Positions 17,967-26,676 of a DNA stretch of 64,000 nt are shown one piece after another; the stretch's first letter is position 1, and each line of letters opens with the position of its first letter. The notes under the pieces were generated by a model. It had not been told where the DNA came from, searched no databases, and saw only the letters and a list, made by a program, of their open reading frames with translations. The position numbers and the translations under genes are program-made. Origin of the DNA: Streptomyces sp. A3M-1-3 (lineage in GTDB: Bacteria > Actinomycetota > Actinomycetes > Streptomycetales > Streptomycetaceae); the NCBI RefSeq assembly GCF_024213665.1, contig NZ_JANAVP010000031.1:1-64000 (forward strand), read 5' to 3'.

Positions 17967-18374
17967 ATGTATGCAGACGCGGAGACGGTCCACAGAATCC
18001 TGACCTCAAAGGGCGACACCTGGGCGGTGGTCGGCCTGTCCAACAGCCGTGCGCGGGCGGCCTACGGCGTCGCCGCTGTGCTGCAGCGCTTCGGCAAGCG
18101 CGTCGTGCCCGTACACCCCAAGGCGGAGTCGGTCCACGGTGAGCAGGGGTACGCCTCGCTCGCGGAGATCCCGTTCCCGGTGGACGTGGTGGACGTCTTC
18201 GTCAACAGCCATCTGGCCGGGCCGGTGGCGGACGAGGCGGTGGCCGCGGGCGCCAAGGCCGTCTGGTTCCAGCTCGGGGTGATCGACGAGGTCGCGTACG
18301 AGCGGACCCGCGCGGCCGGTCTCGACATGGTCATGGACCGCTGCCCGGCGATCGAGATCCCGCGGCTGGGCTGA
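17967..18374 (+). CDS. CoA-binding domain protein
   Basis: The 135-residue protein is a single Rossmann-type CoA-binding domain (YccU/succinyl-CoA synthetase alpha N-terminal type). Motifs are WAVVGLSNSRARAAYGVAAVLQRFG, VVPVHPKAESVHGEQGYASL, VDVFVNSHLAGPVADEAVAAGAKAVWFQLG and the C-terminal VMDRCPAIE. These proteins bind CoA or acyl-CoA; their physiological role is unknown. The 5' end is 60 bases from the divergent yigZ-like gene. Confidence 0.92.
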   Translation: MYADAETVHRILTSKGDTWAVVGLSNSRARAAYGVAAVLQRFGKRVVPVHPKAESVHGEQGYASLAEIPFPVDVVDVFVNSHLAGPVADEAVAAGAKAVWFQLGVIDEVAYERTRAAGLDMVMDRCPAIEIPRLG

Positions 18375-18642
18375 GGGCGCAAACTGGGCTGAGCGCACAA
18401 CAGTCCCCGGTAGTCCTCATCGACGCCATGAGTCTCAGTCGTCGCTGATGACTCCGGTATCGAGAAGAGCTGCCGGGGGCCTGGCCAGAGCCGAGAACAG
18501 GGTCACGCAGGTCGGCGGACGTCTCCGACGACGGGTGCGGCTCTTTCCGGTTGTCCGGTGTATTGACCAGTTTCCTCCCTATTTGCCCCCAGTCAAGACG
18601 TACGGGCAAGACAGACGGGGAAGATGTACTGGCGGGTTCGCC

Positions 18643-19197
18643 TCAGACCGCGAGACCGTCGAGCACCACGGCACCCGGGAGTTCCGCGAAGAGCTTGCCG
18701 GGCACGATGATCTTGCCCCGGCGCCGGCCGCTGCCGATCAGGACGTACGGAATGTCGATGACGGCGGAGTCCACGAGCAGCGGCCAGTCCGCCGGCAGGC
18801 CGATCGGCGTGATCCCTCCGTACTCCATGCCGGTCCGCTCCACGGCGGTGTCCATCGGGGCGAACGATGCCTTGCGCGCGCCGAGTTGGCGGCGGACCAC
18901 GCCGTTCACGTCGACCCGGCCGGCGGAGCGGACCACGCAGGCGGCGAGCGTCGACTCGCCGCCGCGCTTCGCGGCGACGACGACGCAGTTCGCCGACCGG
19001 TCGAGCAGCTCCCGGCCGTAGTGCTCGACGAACGCCGCGGTGTCGGCGATGGCCGGGTCGGTGTCGACGTAGATGATCTGCTCGGCCGGGACGCTTCCGC
19101 GCCAGGCGCGGACCGCGTCGGCCACGGGCGGGGTCAGCAGATCGAGGCAGTCGGGAGCGGGCGTGGCATCGTCGAAGTGTCCGAGGGGAGCGCGCAT
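18643..19197 (-). CDS. YbaK/EbsC-type aminoacyl-tRNA deacylase
   Basis: The 184-residue protein matches the YbaK/ProX editing-domain family. It has SANCVVVAAKRGGES, VNGVVRRQLGARKASFAP, the glycine-rich YGGITPIGLP and VLIGSGRRRGKIIVPGKLF. Such proteins hydrolyse mischarged Cys- or Ala-tRNA(Pro). It stands alone. The 268 bases downstream, up to the CoA-binding gene, show no gene. Confidence 0.9.
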   Translation of the reverse strand: MRAPLGHFDDATPAPDCLDLLTPPVADAVRAWRGSVPAEQIIYVDTDPAIADTAAFVEHYGRELLDRSANCVVVAAKRGGESTLAACVVRSAGRVDVNGVVRRQLGARKASFAPMDTAVERTGMEYGGITPIGLPADWPLLVDSAVIDIPYVLIGSGRRRGKIIVPGKLFAELPGAVVLDGLAV

Positions 19198-19240
19198 GCC
19201 CGCACGCTAACAGGGCGAACGGCGGACCCGGTTGGGCGTC

Positions 19241-19813
19241 TCAGCCGACGGGCGGGATGGAGACCGCCATGGTCATCTCCACCACCTCCGGCCCGTCGTT
19301 GCGGTAGGTGTGCGGAACGTTCGCCTCGAAGGTCGCGGAGGTTCCGGCCGGCACGGCGTACGGCTCACCGTCGACGAGCAGGGTGAGTTCGCCTGCGGTG
19401 ACGTGCAGCAGTTCCACCGTCCCGGAGGGGTGCGGATCGGAGGCGCTCGCGTCCCCCGGCATCAGCCGCCACGCCCAGAGTTCGAGCGGCCCGCGCTTCT
19501 CGGTGCCCACGAGGAGGGTGGTGTGACTCCCGGCGTCGGTGGACCACATCCGCACGGCCTGGTCCGGCGGTACGAGCCGGACCTGCGGGCCCTGTTCGTA
19601 GTCGAGGAGTGTGGTGATGCTGACCCCAAGGGCGTCGGCGAGCTTCACGGTGGTGCCGACGCTCGGGTTCGTACGGGCCTGCTCGATCTGGATGATCATT
19701 CCGCGGCTGACCCCGGCCCGTGCGGCGAGGGCGTCCAGGGTGAAGCCGCGCTCACCGCGCCAGCGCTTGAGGTTCCGGGCGAGCGACTGCGTGAGCTGGT
19801 CGAGGTCCGACAC
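19241..19813 (-). CDS. XRE-cupin transcriptional regulator
   Basis: The 190-residue protein has an N-terminal XRE helix-turn-helix (LARNLKRWRGERGFTLDALAARAGVSRGMIIQIEQARTNPS) and a C-terminal cupin sensor (HPSGTVELLHVTAGELTLLVDGEPYAVPAGTSATFEANVPHTYRN). GTG 19813, with GGACGG just upstream, starts at the conserved core; TTG 19846 is the alternative but lacks a ribosome site. It is divergent from an EamA exporter, a common pairing, so it probably controls that exporter in response to a small molecule. Confidence 0.9.
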   Translation of the reverse strand: MSDLDQLTQSLARNLKRWRGERGFTLDALAARAGVSRGMIIQIEQARTNPSVGTTVKLADALGVSITTLLDYEQGPQVRLVPPDQAVRMWSTDAGSHTTLLVGTEKRGPLELWAWRLMPGDASASDPHPSGTVELLHVTAGELTLLVDGEPYAVPAGTSATFEANVPHTYRNDGPEVVEMTMAVSIPPVG

Positions 19814-19906
19814 GTTCCGTCCAATATTCTGGATGACAGGGTGCAATAGATTGAACTACGGTGTGGTGCACCTGATCGTTCACTGCACTGTACTGCGAGG
19901 TCCGCC

Positions 19907-20773
19907 ATGACAGCACTCTTCGCCCTGGCCACCAGCCTGCTGTGGGGACTGGCCGACTTCGGCGGCGGCCTGCTGACGCGGCGCATCCCCGCGCTGACCG
20001 TGGTCGTCGTCTCCCAGGGGATCGCGGTCGTCGTGCTCGGGGTGATCGTGGTGGCCACCGGCGCCTGGAGCGAAACCGGTCCGCAGCTGTGGTTCGCGGT
20101 GGCGGCGGGCATCGTCGGACCGGTCGCGATGCTCTCCTTCTACAAGGCGCTGGCCCTCGGCCCGATGGGGGTCGTCTCCCCGCTCGGCTCGCTGGGCGTC
20201 GCGGTGCCGGTCGGCGTAGGGCTGGTGCTGGGCGAGCGTCCCGGGCTGCTGCAGTTCGCCGGTATCGCGGTGGCCGTGGCGGGCATCGTCCTGGCGGGCG
20301 GGCCGGAGCTGCGCGGTGCGCCGGTGCGGCGGCAGGCGCTCCTGCTCACCCTGGTGGCCGCCTTCGGCTTCGGCGCGGTCATGGCCCTGATCGCCGAGGC
20401 GTCGAGCACCCTGACGGGCCTCTTCCTCGCCCTCTTCGTGCAGCGGGTGACCAACGTGGCGGCGGGCGGCGCCGCGCTGTACATCTCCGTCCGGCGCGGC
20501 GGGCGCGCCCTGCCCGAGGACGGCGGGTGGAGCGTCATCCGCGCCTCGCTCCCGGCACTGGCCTTCGTGGGCCTCGCGGACGTCGCGGCGAACGGTACGT
20601 ACTCCATCGCCGCCCAGCACGGCCCGGTCACCGTCGCCGCCGTGCTCGCCTCGCTCTACCCGGTGGTGACGGCGCTTGCCGCCCGCGGGGTGCTCAAGGA
20701 GCGGCTGCGGGGGGTGCAGGCGGCGGGAGCCGGCCTCGCGCTGGTCGGCACGGTGCTGCTGGCCACCGGCTGA
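19907..20773 (+). CDS. EamA/DMT-superfamily exporter
   Basis: The 288-residue membrane protein has the ten-helix, two-EamA-domain layout: MTALFALATSLLWGLADFGGG at the start, MLSFYKALALGPMGVVSPLGSLGVAVPVGVGLVLGER closing the first half, and GPVTVAAVLASLYPVVTALAARGVLKERLRGVQAAG ending the second. The substrate is unknown, most likely an amino acid or other small metabolite. It is intact, unlike the EamA remnant at the left edge of the window. Regulation by the divergent XRE-cupin protein is inferred. Confidence 0.92.
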   Translation: MTALFALATSLLWGLADFGGGLLTRRIPALTVVVVSQGIAVVVLGVIVVATGAWSETGPQLWFAVAAGIVGPVAMLSFYKALALGPMGVVSPLGSLGVAVPVGVGLVLGERPGLLQFAGIAVAVAGIVLAGGPELRGAPVRRQALLLTLVAAFGFGAVMALIAEASSTLTGLFLALFVQRVTNVAAGGAALYISVRRGGRALPEDGGWSVIRASLPALAFVGLADVAANGTYSIAAQHGPVTVAAVLASLYPVVTALAARGVLKERLRGVQAAGAGLALVGTVLLATG

Positions 20774-20780
20774 GCGGGCC

Positions 20781-21542
20781 TCAGGCCGCGCCGCCGCCGG
20801 ACGCCTGCTCCGCGTCCAGTTCCGCGAGTGCGAGCAGCTGCTCCGAGGTGACGCCCTCCGGTATCGGTACGGGAGGCGGGGTACGCAGCGGTGGCTGCCA
20901 GCCCGCCTCCGGGTCCCAGCTCCGTACGATCCGCGCGGGCGACCCGGCCACCACGGCGTGGTCGGGCACCTCGCCCCGGACGACCGCGCCGGCGGCCACC
21001 ACGACGTTGCGGCCCAGCCGTGCTCCGGGCAGCACCACGGCGCCGGTGCCGAGCCAGCAGCCCGGGCCGATCTCCACCGGCTCCATGCGCGGCCACTGCT
21101 TGCCGACGGGCTCGTGCGGATCGTCGTAACTGTGGTTCGTGGACGTGATGTAGACGTACGGGCCGCAGTACGTGTCGTCGCCTATGGCCACCCGGGTGTC
21201 CGCGATGACATGGCTGCCGCGGCCGAGTACGACCCCGTTACCGAGCAGCAGTATCGGTTCCGCGCCGAGATCCAGACCGGGCATCATGCCGGCGGTCAGA
21301 GTGACCTGTTCACCGATGATGCAGTGGTCACCGAGGTGGATCCACGGCTCACCGAACACCGTCCCCTGCGGGAACGCCAGCCGGGTGCCGGTGCCGATCC
21401 GCCCGAAGCGCAGCCGTCCCGGGGTGTCGGCGGTCACCGCTCCGGTCCGCTGCATCCACTGCCAGCCGCGGTGGACGGCACGGGACACGGCGCGGCGCCG
21501 CCAGGCGGCGAGCGATGAGAACGTGCTGCGGTTCTTCGGCAC
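20781..21542 (-). CDS. Left-handed beta-helix acyltransferase
   Basis: The 253-residue protein contains hexapeptide repeats typical of acyl/acetyltransferases: WIHLGDHCIIGEQVTL, VVLGRGSHVIADTRVAIGDDTYCGPYVYITSTNHSYDDP and CWLGTGAVVLPGARLGRNVVVAAGAVVRGEVPDHAVVAGSPAR. The active-site His is in TNHSY. It probably acetylates a sugar or antibiotic-like molecule. GTG 21542 starts at PKNRSTFSSLAAWRRR, a basic N-terminus that may contact membrane. It lies tail to tail with the EamA gene, eight bases apart. Confidence 0.9.
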   Translation of the reverse strand: MPKNRSTFSSLAAWRRRAVSRAVHRGWQWMQRTGAVTADTPGRLRFGRIGTGTRLAFPQGTVFGEPWIHLGDHCIIGEQVTLTAGMMPGLDLGAEPILLLGNGVVLGRGSHVIADTRVAIGDDTYCGPYVYITSTNHSYDDPHEPVGKQWPRMEPVEIGPGCWLGTGAVVLPGARLGRNVVVAAGAVVRGEVPDHAVVAGSPARIVRSWDPEAGWQPPLRTPPPVPIPEGVTSEQLLALAELDAEQASGGGAA

Positions 21543-21619
21543 CCTTACACGGTACCCGCCGGTAGGCCGGGCGCTCCGCGCCACCTGACCGTCCGGCCTC
21601 GGCCGGCGCGCCTCGGTCG

Positions 21620-22150
21620 TCAGCCGCCGTGCGCCTCGCGGTGGCCCTTTGCCAGCTCCAGGTACATCATCGCGTTGAGCTTGATGCCCTCGCGCTCCTC
21701 CTCGGTCAGCTCCCGCCTGACCTTCGCGGGCACACCGGCGACCAGCGAGCCCGGCGGTACCCGCATGCCCTGGGGCACCAGGGCCTGAGCGGCGATCAGC
21801 GAACCGGCACCGATGTGCGCGCCGTTGAGCACGGTGGCTCCCATGCCGACCAGGACGTCGTCCTCGACCGTGCAGCCGTGCAGGACGGCGTTGTGCCCGA
21901 CGGACACCCGCTTCCCGACCGTGACGGGGAAGCCGGGGTCGACGTGCACCGTGCAGTTGTCCTGGATGTTGCTGTCGGTGCCGAGGACGATCGGGCCGCA
22001 GTCGGCGCGCAGCACGGCGTGGTACCAGACGCTCGAACCCGCCGCCATCGTCACGTCGCCGATCACGACGGACGTCGGGGCGGCGAACGCCTCGGGGGCG
22101 ATGTCGGGCTCCTTGCCGCCCACACCCGAAATCAACGCCTGTTCCGCCAT
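21620..22150 (-). CDS. Gamma carbonic anhydrase family protein
   Basis: The 176-residue protein is a short left-handed beta-helix of the gamma-class carbonic anhydrase-like family. It has VWYHAVLRADCGPIVLG, NIQDNCTVHVDPGFPVTVGKRVSVGHNAVLHGCTVEDDVLVGMGATVLNGA, and the metal-binding histidines in HVD, GHNAV and LHGC. Many members lack measurable CO2 hydration, so the activity is uncertain. ATG 22150 starts at the conserved core. Confidence 0.92.
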   Translation of the reverse strand: MAEQALISGVGGKEPDIAPEAFAAPTSVVIGDVTMAAGSSVWYHAVLRADCGPIVLGTDSNIQDNCTVHVDPGFPVTVGKRVSVGHNAVLHGCTVEDDVLVGMGATVLNGAHIGAGSLIAAQALVPQGMRVPPGSLVAGVPAKVRRELTEEEREGIKLNAMMYLELAKGHREAHGG

Positions 22151-22224
22151 CGCCTGCTCCTCGCTCTTCCTCCGTCGCACCTACCGGCACGGTAAGCGAT
22201 GCCGCGAGGTCACCGGCTGCCGGG

Positions 22225-22887
22225 TCAGTCCGCTGCCGGGGCGAGTTCGCGTTCCGGGGTCGGTTGGGGCGGCTGCGGCTTCGCCGCCGCCTTCTTCGCG
22301 CGGCTCTTGATGACGAGCATCGAGGTGACGCCGATCACCACGGCCAGCACCAGGCCGAGCCACGAGAACCGCTTCAGCCAGGCTTCAGCCACAACGCCGA
22401 CGTAGTAGACGACCGCGGTAGTGCCGCCCGCCCAGAGGATGCCTCCGAGCACGTTGGCGATGGCGAACTTCCAGTACGGCATGCGCAGCACACCCGCCAG
22501 CGGGCCGGCGAAGATCCGCAGCAGGGCCACGAAGCGGCCGAAGAAGACGGCCCACATGCCCCACTTCTCGAAGGACCGCTCGGCCATGGCGATGTTCTGC
22601 TCGCCGAAGTGCTTGGGGAACCTGCGGCCGAGCCGCTCCAGCAGCGGTTTGCCGCCCTTGCGCCCGATCGCGTAACCGATCGAGTCACCGATGATCGCGC
22701 CGGCGACGGCGCACGCGCCGAGGATCACCGGATCGACGTCCCCGTGCTGGGAGGCGAGCAGTGCCGAGCTGACCAGGATGATCTCGCCCGGCAGCGGGAT
22801 GCCCAGACTCTCCAGTCCGATGACCACACCCACCAGGATGTAGATGCTGACCGCGGGGACGGTCTCGAGCCACTCCTGGATATGCAA
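22225..22887 (-). CDS. DedA-family membrane protein
   Basis: The 220-residue protein shows DedA/SNARE-associated family hallmarks: IYILVGVVIGLESLGIPLPGEIILVSSALLA, GDSIGYAIGRKGGK, FGRFVALLRIFAGPLAGVLRM and a lysine-rich C-terminus. DedA proteins are inner-membrane transporters implicated in recycling undecaprenyl phosphate or phospholipids and in membrane homeostasis. Another protein of the wider superfamily (TVP38) and uppP occur 6 kb away, but in a separate unit. Confidence 0.93.
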   Translation of the reverse strand: MHIQEWLETVPAVSIYILVGVVIGLESLGIPLPGEIILVSSALLASQHGDVDPVILGACAVAGAIIGDSIGYAIGRKGGKPLLERLGRRFPKHFGEQNIAMAERSFEKWGMWAVFFGRFVALLRIFAGPLAGVLRMPYWKFAIANVLGGILWAGGTTAVVYYVGVVAEAWLKRFSWLGLVLAVVIGVTSMLVIKSRAKKAAAKPQPPQPTPERELAPAAD

Positions 22888-22992
22888 CGCCGGTTCCTCC
22901 CGCTCGATGGGCCACTGCCCGGTCGCGCGCCGCGGCGGCGCACGGCGGGCAGCCTACCCGGTCGCGCGAGGGCAGGCCGCTTCCGGAACGCG

Positions 22993-23020
22993 GCAGGGCG
23001 CCCCCGACGGGACGCCCTGC
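22993..23020 (-). terminator. Terminator hairpin after thioesterase gene
   Basis: GCAGGGCG (22993-23000) and CGCCCTGC (23013-23020) form a perfect 8-bp stem with a C/G-rich 12-base loop, 22 bases past the stop of the thioesterase gene on the minus strand. No U-tract is present, as is usual in high-GC actinomycetes. Confidence 0.5.
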
Positions 23021-23041
23021 GGTGCGGCGGTGCGGACGAGA

Positions 23042-23494
23042 TCAGGAGTGGGGGCGCAGGGTCCACACGACAGTCATCTCACCCGTCACGGCTTCGTCCT
23101 CGCGCCGGATCGCGATGGCCACGGGGAACTCGGGGCGGCCGCCGGCGTCGAGTTCGGCGACCACCTCGGCCACCGGACGACCGAGCGTCGCGGTGGCGGT
23201 GACGACGCCCATGGCGAGCTTCTTGTAGCCGATCTCCGCCTTGACGGCGAGCGGCACGGCCCGCGACAGCTGGTCGCCGAAAGCGGCCAGGACGATCGCG
23301 CCGCTGGCGGACTCCGCCAGCGTGAACATCGCACCGGCGTGCGGGCCGCCGACGTGGTTGTGGAAGTCGGGCTGGTCCGGCATCCGCACGACCGCCCGCT
23401 CCGGGGTGGTCTCGAGGAACTCCAGGTTCAGCGTGCGGGCCATCGGCACCGTGGCGGCGAGCATCTCGCCGATCGACATCTGGTCTGCGCTCAT
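23042..23494 (-). CDS. Hotdog-fold thioesterase (DUF4442/PaaI-like)
   Basis: The 150-residue protein is a hotdog-fold protein. NHVGGPHAGAMFTLAESASGAIVLAAFGDQL is the typical active-site helix region, followed by VKAEIGYKKLAMGVVTATATLGRPVAEVVAEL and a C-terminal strand. It probably hydrolyses an acyl-CoA thioester. ATG 23494 gives the normal length; upstream in-frame codons lie in the region shared with the divergent gene. Confidence 0.88.
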   Translation of the reverse strand: MSADQMSIGEMLAATVPMARTLNLEFLETTPERAVVRMPDQPDFHNHVGGPHAGAMFTLAESASGAIVLAAFGDQLSRAVPLAVKAEIGYKKLAMGVVTATATLGRPVAEVVAELDAGGRPEFPVAIAIRREDEAVTGEMTVVWTLRPHS

Positions 23495-23588
23495 GACCCA
23501 GGATGTTACCCACCGGTAAGGCCGTTGGCCATCCCGGAAGAGGGGCGGCCGTAGCCCGGGTGGCGCGGCACCTCTATCGTTACTCGCC

Positions 23589-24641
23589 ATGTGGCCAGGA
23601 CAGCAGCCGCCCGGGGGCGAGCAAAACCCGCAGGACCAGAACCCGAATCCGTACCAGCAGCCGGGTTACCAGCAGCCGGGTCCGGGTTACCAGCAGCCGA
23701 ATCCGTACCAGCAGCCCGGCTATCAGCAACAGCCGCCGGGCTACCCGCAGCAGCCCAACCCGTACCAGCAGCCGACGGCCCCGCAGTGGAACGTCCCGCC
23801 GGCTCCGCTGGGTGCCCCTCAGCCGCCCCAGGGCGGCGGTGGCAAGAAGACCGCCACGGTGGCGATCGTCGCGGCGGCCGTCGTCGTGGTGGCCGCGGCG
23901 GTGACCGGCGTCCTGGTCTTCAAGGGCGACGACGCGAAGCCCACCGCCGAAGGCGACGGCAAGCAGTCGGCGTCGCCGTCCGAGCCGGCCGGTGAAGCGC
24001 CTTCGTCCCCGGCCGCCAACCCGCGTGACGGCAGCACCGGATCGGAGAAGCCGCTCATCGCGGGCTGGAAGGTCGTGGTGAACCCCAAGTACGGAACGGC
24101 CTTCGAGGTTCCGCCGGAGTGGGTCGTCAAGACACCGGACACCTACTCGGGCTTCGCGGACGCCAAGAAGGACGACGGCGCACCCATGATCACTATGTCG
24201 GCGCCCGCCTTCCTGAAGGAGGAGTGGTGCACCGACGATTCCGACAAGGACGGCAATACGGAGGAGACCAGCCTCGCCGGCACCGGCACCAAGGGCGGGC
24301 AGGGCGCCAAGAACACCGCCGAGGCCGCCCGTAACGAGGCCGGCACCTGGGTCTGGGGCGCATACGCCCAGGAGATGCCCAAGAGCACGGTCAAGATGAC
24401 CCCTGCAAAGGCCTTTACCAGCACGTCCGGGCTCAAGGGCCACGTCGTGACGGCCACCGCCGTCGGCGTCACGAAGAAGACCAAGTGCGACTCCGACGGC
24501 AAGTCGGTCGCCTTCACCTTCAAGACCGCCAAGGGCGACTTCTCGACCTGGGTGCTCTACGCCGCCAAGGGCGTCAAGGACGAGGTGCCGGACGCGACCA
24601 TCCAGAAGATCCTGGGCACGGTCCGGCTGACCTCGGGCTGA
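23589..24641 (+). CDS. Pro/Gln/Tyr-rich single-pass membrane protein
   Basis: The 350-residue protein begins with about 60 residues of short tandem repeats built from NPYQQPGYQQP-like units. A single membrane helix follows (about 86-110; TATVAIVAAAVVVVAAAVTGVLVF), then a Ser/Pro/Glu linker and an extracytoplasmic domain of roughly 200 residues (from WKVVVNPKYGTAFEVPPEWVV). The cytoplasmic repeat tail plus an outer domain resembles many actinobacterial proteins of unknown function. The repeat tail could mediate protein contacts at the membrane. Confidence 0.85.
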   Translation: MWPGQQPPGGEQNPQDQNPNPYQQPGYQQPGPGYQQPNPYQQPGYQQQPPGYPQQPNPYQQPTAPQWNVPPAPLGAPQPPQGGGGKKTATVAIVAAAVVVVAAAVTGVLVFKGDDAKPTAEGDGKQSASPSEPAGEAPSSPAANPRDGSTGSEKPLIAGWKVVVNPKYGTAFEVPPEWVVKTPDTYSGFADAKKDDGAPMITMSAPAFLKEEWCTDDSDKDGNTEETSLAGTGTKGGQGAKNTAEAARNEAGTWVWGAYAQEMPKSTVKMTPAKAFTSTSGLKGHVVTATAVGVTKKTKCDSDGKSVAFTFKTAKGDFSTWVLYAAKGVKDEVPDATIQKILGTVRLTSG

Positions 24642-24843
24642 CCTCGGCCGACCGGCAACCGCCCGCCCGGAAAAACCGGTTGGGAATCCGGGGCGGCGGC
24701 GGGGACAGTCCCCGGGTGCCCCCGCCCGCCGACCCCGTATGGTGCTGCTTGCCACCGCGCCGGCAGGCCCGGCGGTGCTCCTGGTGCCCGGGGTGCGGCA
24801 GTTGACCCGCCGTACGAAGCATGTGGCCGCGGCGGTCGCGGCC

Positions 24844-25689
24844 TCAGCCGATGCTGAAGGCCCCGTCGGGCGGCTCGGGTGACGGCACGGCTTCTTCGTC
24901 CCGTACGGGGACCGCGTCCCCGATGAGGCGGGTCAGCGCCGCACTGTGCTCGACCCGCGCCGGGAAGGCGTCCGACGCGGTGCGACGGGCCAGCAGCGCG
25001 ATGTCGAGCTCCGCGTGCGAGGCCAGCAGTACGGCGTTGCCGAAGCGCCGCCCGCGCAGGACGGCAGGCTCGGCGATCAGCGCCAGCTCCGCGAAGACGG
25101 CCGCGAAGGTGGCCAGTTGGGAGCGGAGGAAGGCGAAGGGCGCGCCGTCGGCGAGATTCGCGGCGTACACGCCGTCCGGCCGGAGCACCCGTTCCGCGGC
25201 GCGCGCGTACTCGATCGACGTCAGGTGCGCGGGCACCCGTGAGCCGCCGAAGACATCGGCGATCAGCATGTCCGCGGAGCGCGCCGGCGCGCTCTCCAGC
25301 CACGCCCGCGCGTCCGTGCCGTGCACGGCGATCCCTGCGCCGTCCGGTACGGGCAGATGCTCGGCGACGAGCGCCAGCAGCCCGTGGTCGGCCTCCACGA
25401 CCTCCTGCCGTGAACCGGGCCGGGTCGCGGCCACGTACCGGGGCAGAGTGAGCGCCCCGCCGCCGAGGTGAACGAGGTCCAGGGGGGCGCCCTCGTCCGC
25501 CGCGCAGTCCACGACGTGCGCGAGCCGCTGCGCGTACTCGAACTCCAGGTGGGTCGGCTCGTCGAGGTCCACGTACGACTGCGGCGCCCCGTCCACCGTG
25601 AGCAACCAGGCCCGCGGCAGGTCCACGTCGGGCATCAGCTTGGCGGTGCCCCCGTCCACGTCCCGGGTCACGGGTATCGGCTCGTTCAC
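24844..25689 (-). CDS. Spermidine-synthase-like methyltransferase-fold protein
   Basis: The 281-residue protein has a Rossmann fold of the spermidine synthase family. LVHLGGGALTLPRYVAATRPG binds the nucleotide, VVEADHGLLALVAEHLPV resembles the adenosyl-binding acidic loop, and DMLIADVFGGSRVPAHLTSIEY is the catalytic region. The aspartates needed for true polyamine synthesis are not obviously complete, so the substrate is open. GTG 25689 is the likely start (NEPIPVTRDVDGG follows). Confidence 0.85.
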   Translation of the reverse strand: MNEPIPVTRDVDGGTAKLMPDVDLPRAWLLTVDGAPQSYVDLDEPTHLEFEYAQRLAHVVDCAADEGAPLDLVHLGGGALTLPRYVAATRPGSRQEVVEADHGLLALVAEHLPVPDGAGIAVHGTDARAWLESAPARSADMLIADVFGGSRVPAHLTSIEYARAAERVLRPDGVYAANLADGAPFAFLRSQLATFAAVFAELALIAEPAVLRGRRFGNAVLLASHAELDIALLARRTASDAFPARVEHSAALTRLIGDAVPVRDEEAVPSPEPPDGAFSIG

Positions 25690-25726
25690 CGCACCATTGT
25701 GCGCGCGGCGCAGCGCCAAGAGCCGC

Positions 25727-26569
25727 TCAGCCCGTCCAGACGGCCGCGACCTCCTCCGCGTGCGCGGCGGCCTGCGCCAGACCCGCCCTCGCGGCGGGCG
25801 CCCGGCGGGCGGGGTCCAGCACATTGCGGCCGAAGGCGTCACGGGCCGCGCGGTCCGGGGTGATCAGCAGGACGCGCGCGCCGTCGGCGGCGAGCCGGGC
25901 GGCCTGGGTGCGGGCGGAGGCGATGGGTCCGCCGCCTGCCGTGATGGGGGCGAGGATCACCACGCGGTCGTATCCGGCGGCCAGGTCCGCGTTGGCCGAG
26001 GAGCGCATGCCGCCGTCGATCCAGCGGCGGTCGCCGACGGTCATGGGCGGATAGACACCGGGCACCGCGCAGCTGGCCGAGACGGCGTCGACGAGCCCGG
26101 CCCCGCTGTCCCGGTCGAACGCCTTGAACTCGCCCGTCAGGGCGTCGACGGAGGTGACCACCAGCCTCCGGTCCGGCCACTCGTGGGAGACGAGCCGCGC
26201 GGCGATGACCGCCCGCCGCTCGGACTCCTCCGGGGTACGGGCGGCGAGCGCCATGGCGCCCATGCGCACCCCGTAGCCCTCGGCGTCCCGGGAGCGCAGG
26301 ACACCCCAGGCGTACCGGGCCATCAGGCCGGTGCCCAGCCGGGCCACGCGCTCGCCGGTGGCGTCGGCGAGCTGACGCTCGTACAGCTCGACGGTGGTCA
26401 GCAGGCCGCAGATGAGCTGCGCGCCGACGATCGATCCCGCGGACGTGCCGACGACCAGTTCGGCGGTACTCAGGTCCACACCCGCCTCGGTCAGGCCGTG
26501 CAGAATGCCGCACTCCCAGCCGATGCCGGTGAGGCCGCCCCCGCCGAGCACAAGTGCCGTGCCGCCCAT
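25727..26569 (-). CDS. Patatin-like phospholipase
   Basis: The 280-residue protein has the patatin lipase core: oxyanion glycines GGGGLTGIGWECGI, nucleophile elbow GTSAG (Ser of the Ser-Asp dyad) and the Asp motif IDGGMRSSANADLA. It would hydrolyse acyl esters of lipids. No signal peptide is present, so it is likely cytoplasmic or membrane-peripheral. It lies 38 bases downstream of the spermidine-synthase-like gene's start, on the same strand. Confidence 0.92.
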   Translation of the reverse strand: MGGTALVLGGGGLTGIGWECGILHGLTEAGVDLSTAELVVGTSAGSIVGAQLICGLLTTVELYERQLADATGERVARLGTGLMARYAWGVLRSRDAEGYGVRMGAMALAARTPEESERRAVIAARLVSHEWPDRRLVVTSVDALTGEFKAFDRDSGAGLVDAVSASCAVPGVYPPMTVGDRRWIDGGMRSSANADLAAGYDRVVILAPITAGGGPIASARTQAARLAADGARVLLITPDRAARDAFGRNVLDPARRAPAARAGLAQAAAHAEEVAAVWTG

Positions 26570-26676
26570 CGCCGCCGCCCTCCGTCGTCCGTGTTACTGG
26601 CAGCAGTGTGACGGACGGCGCCTGCCCCTCCCACCCCCGGGGGAGGACAAGCGCCGTCCTCAGCAGAATTCAGGAC

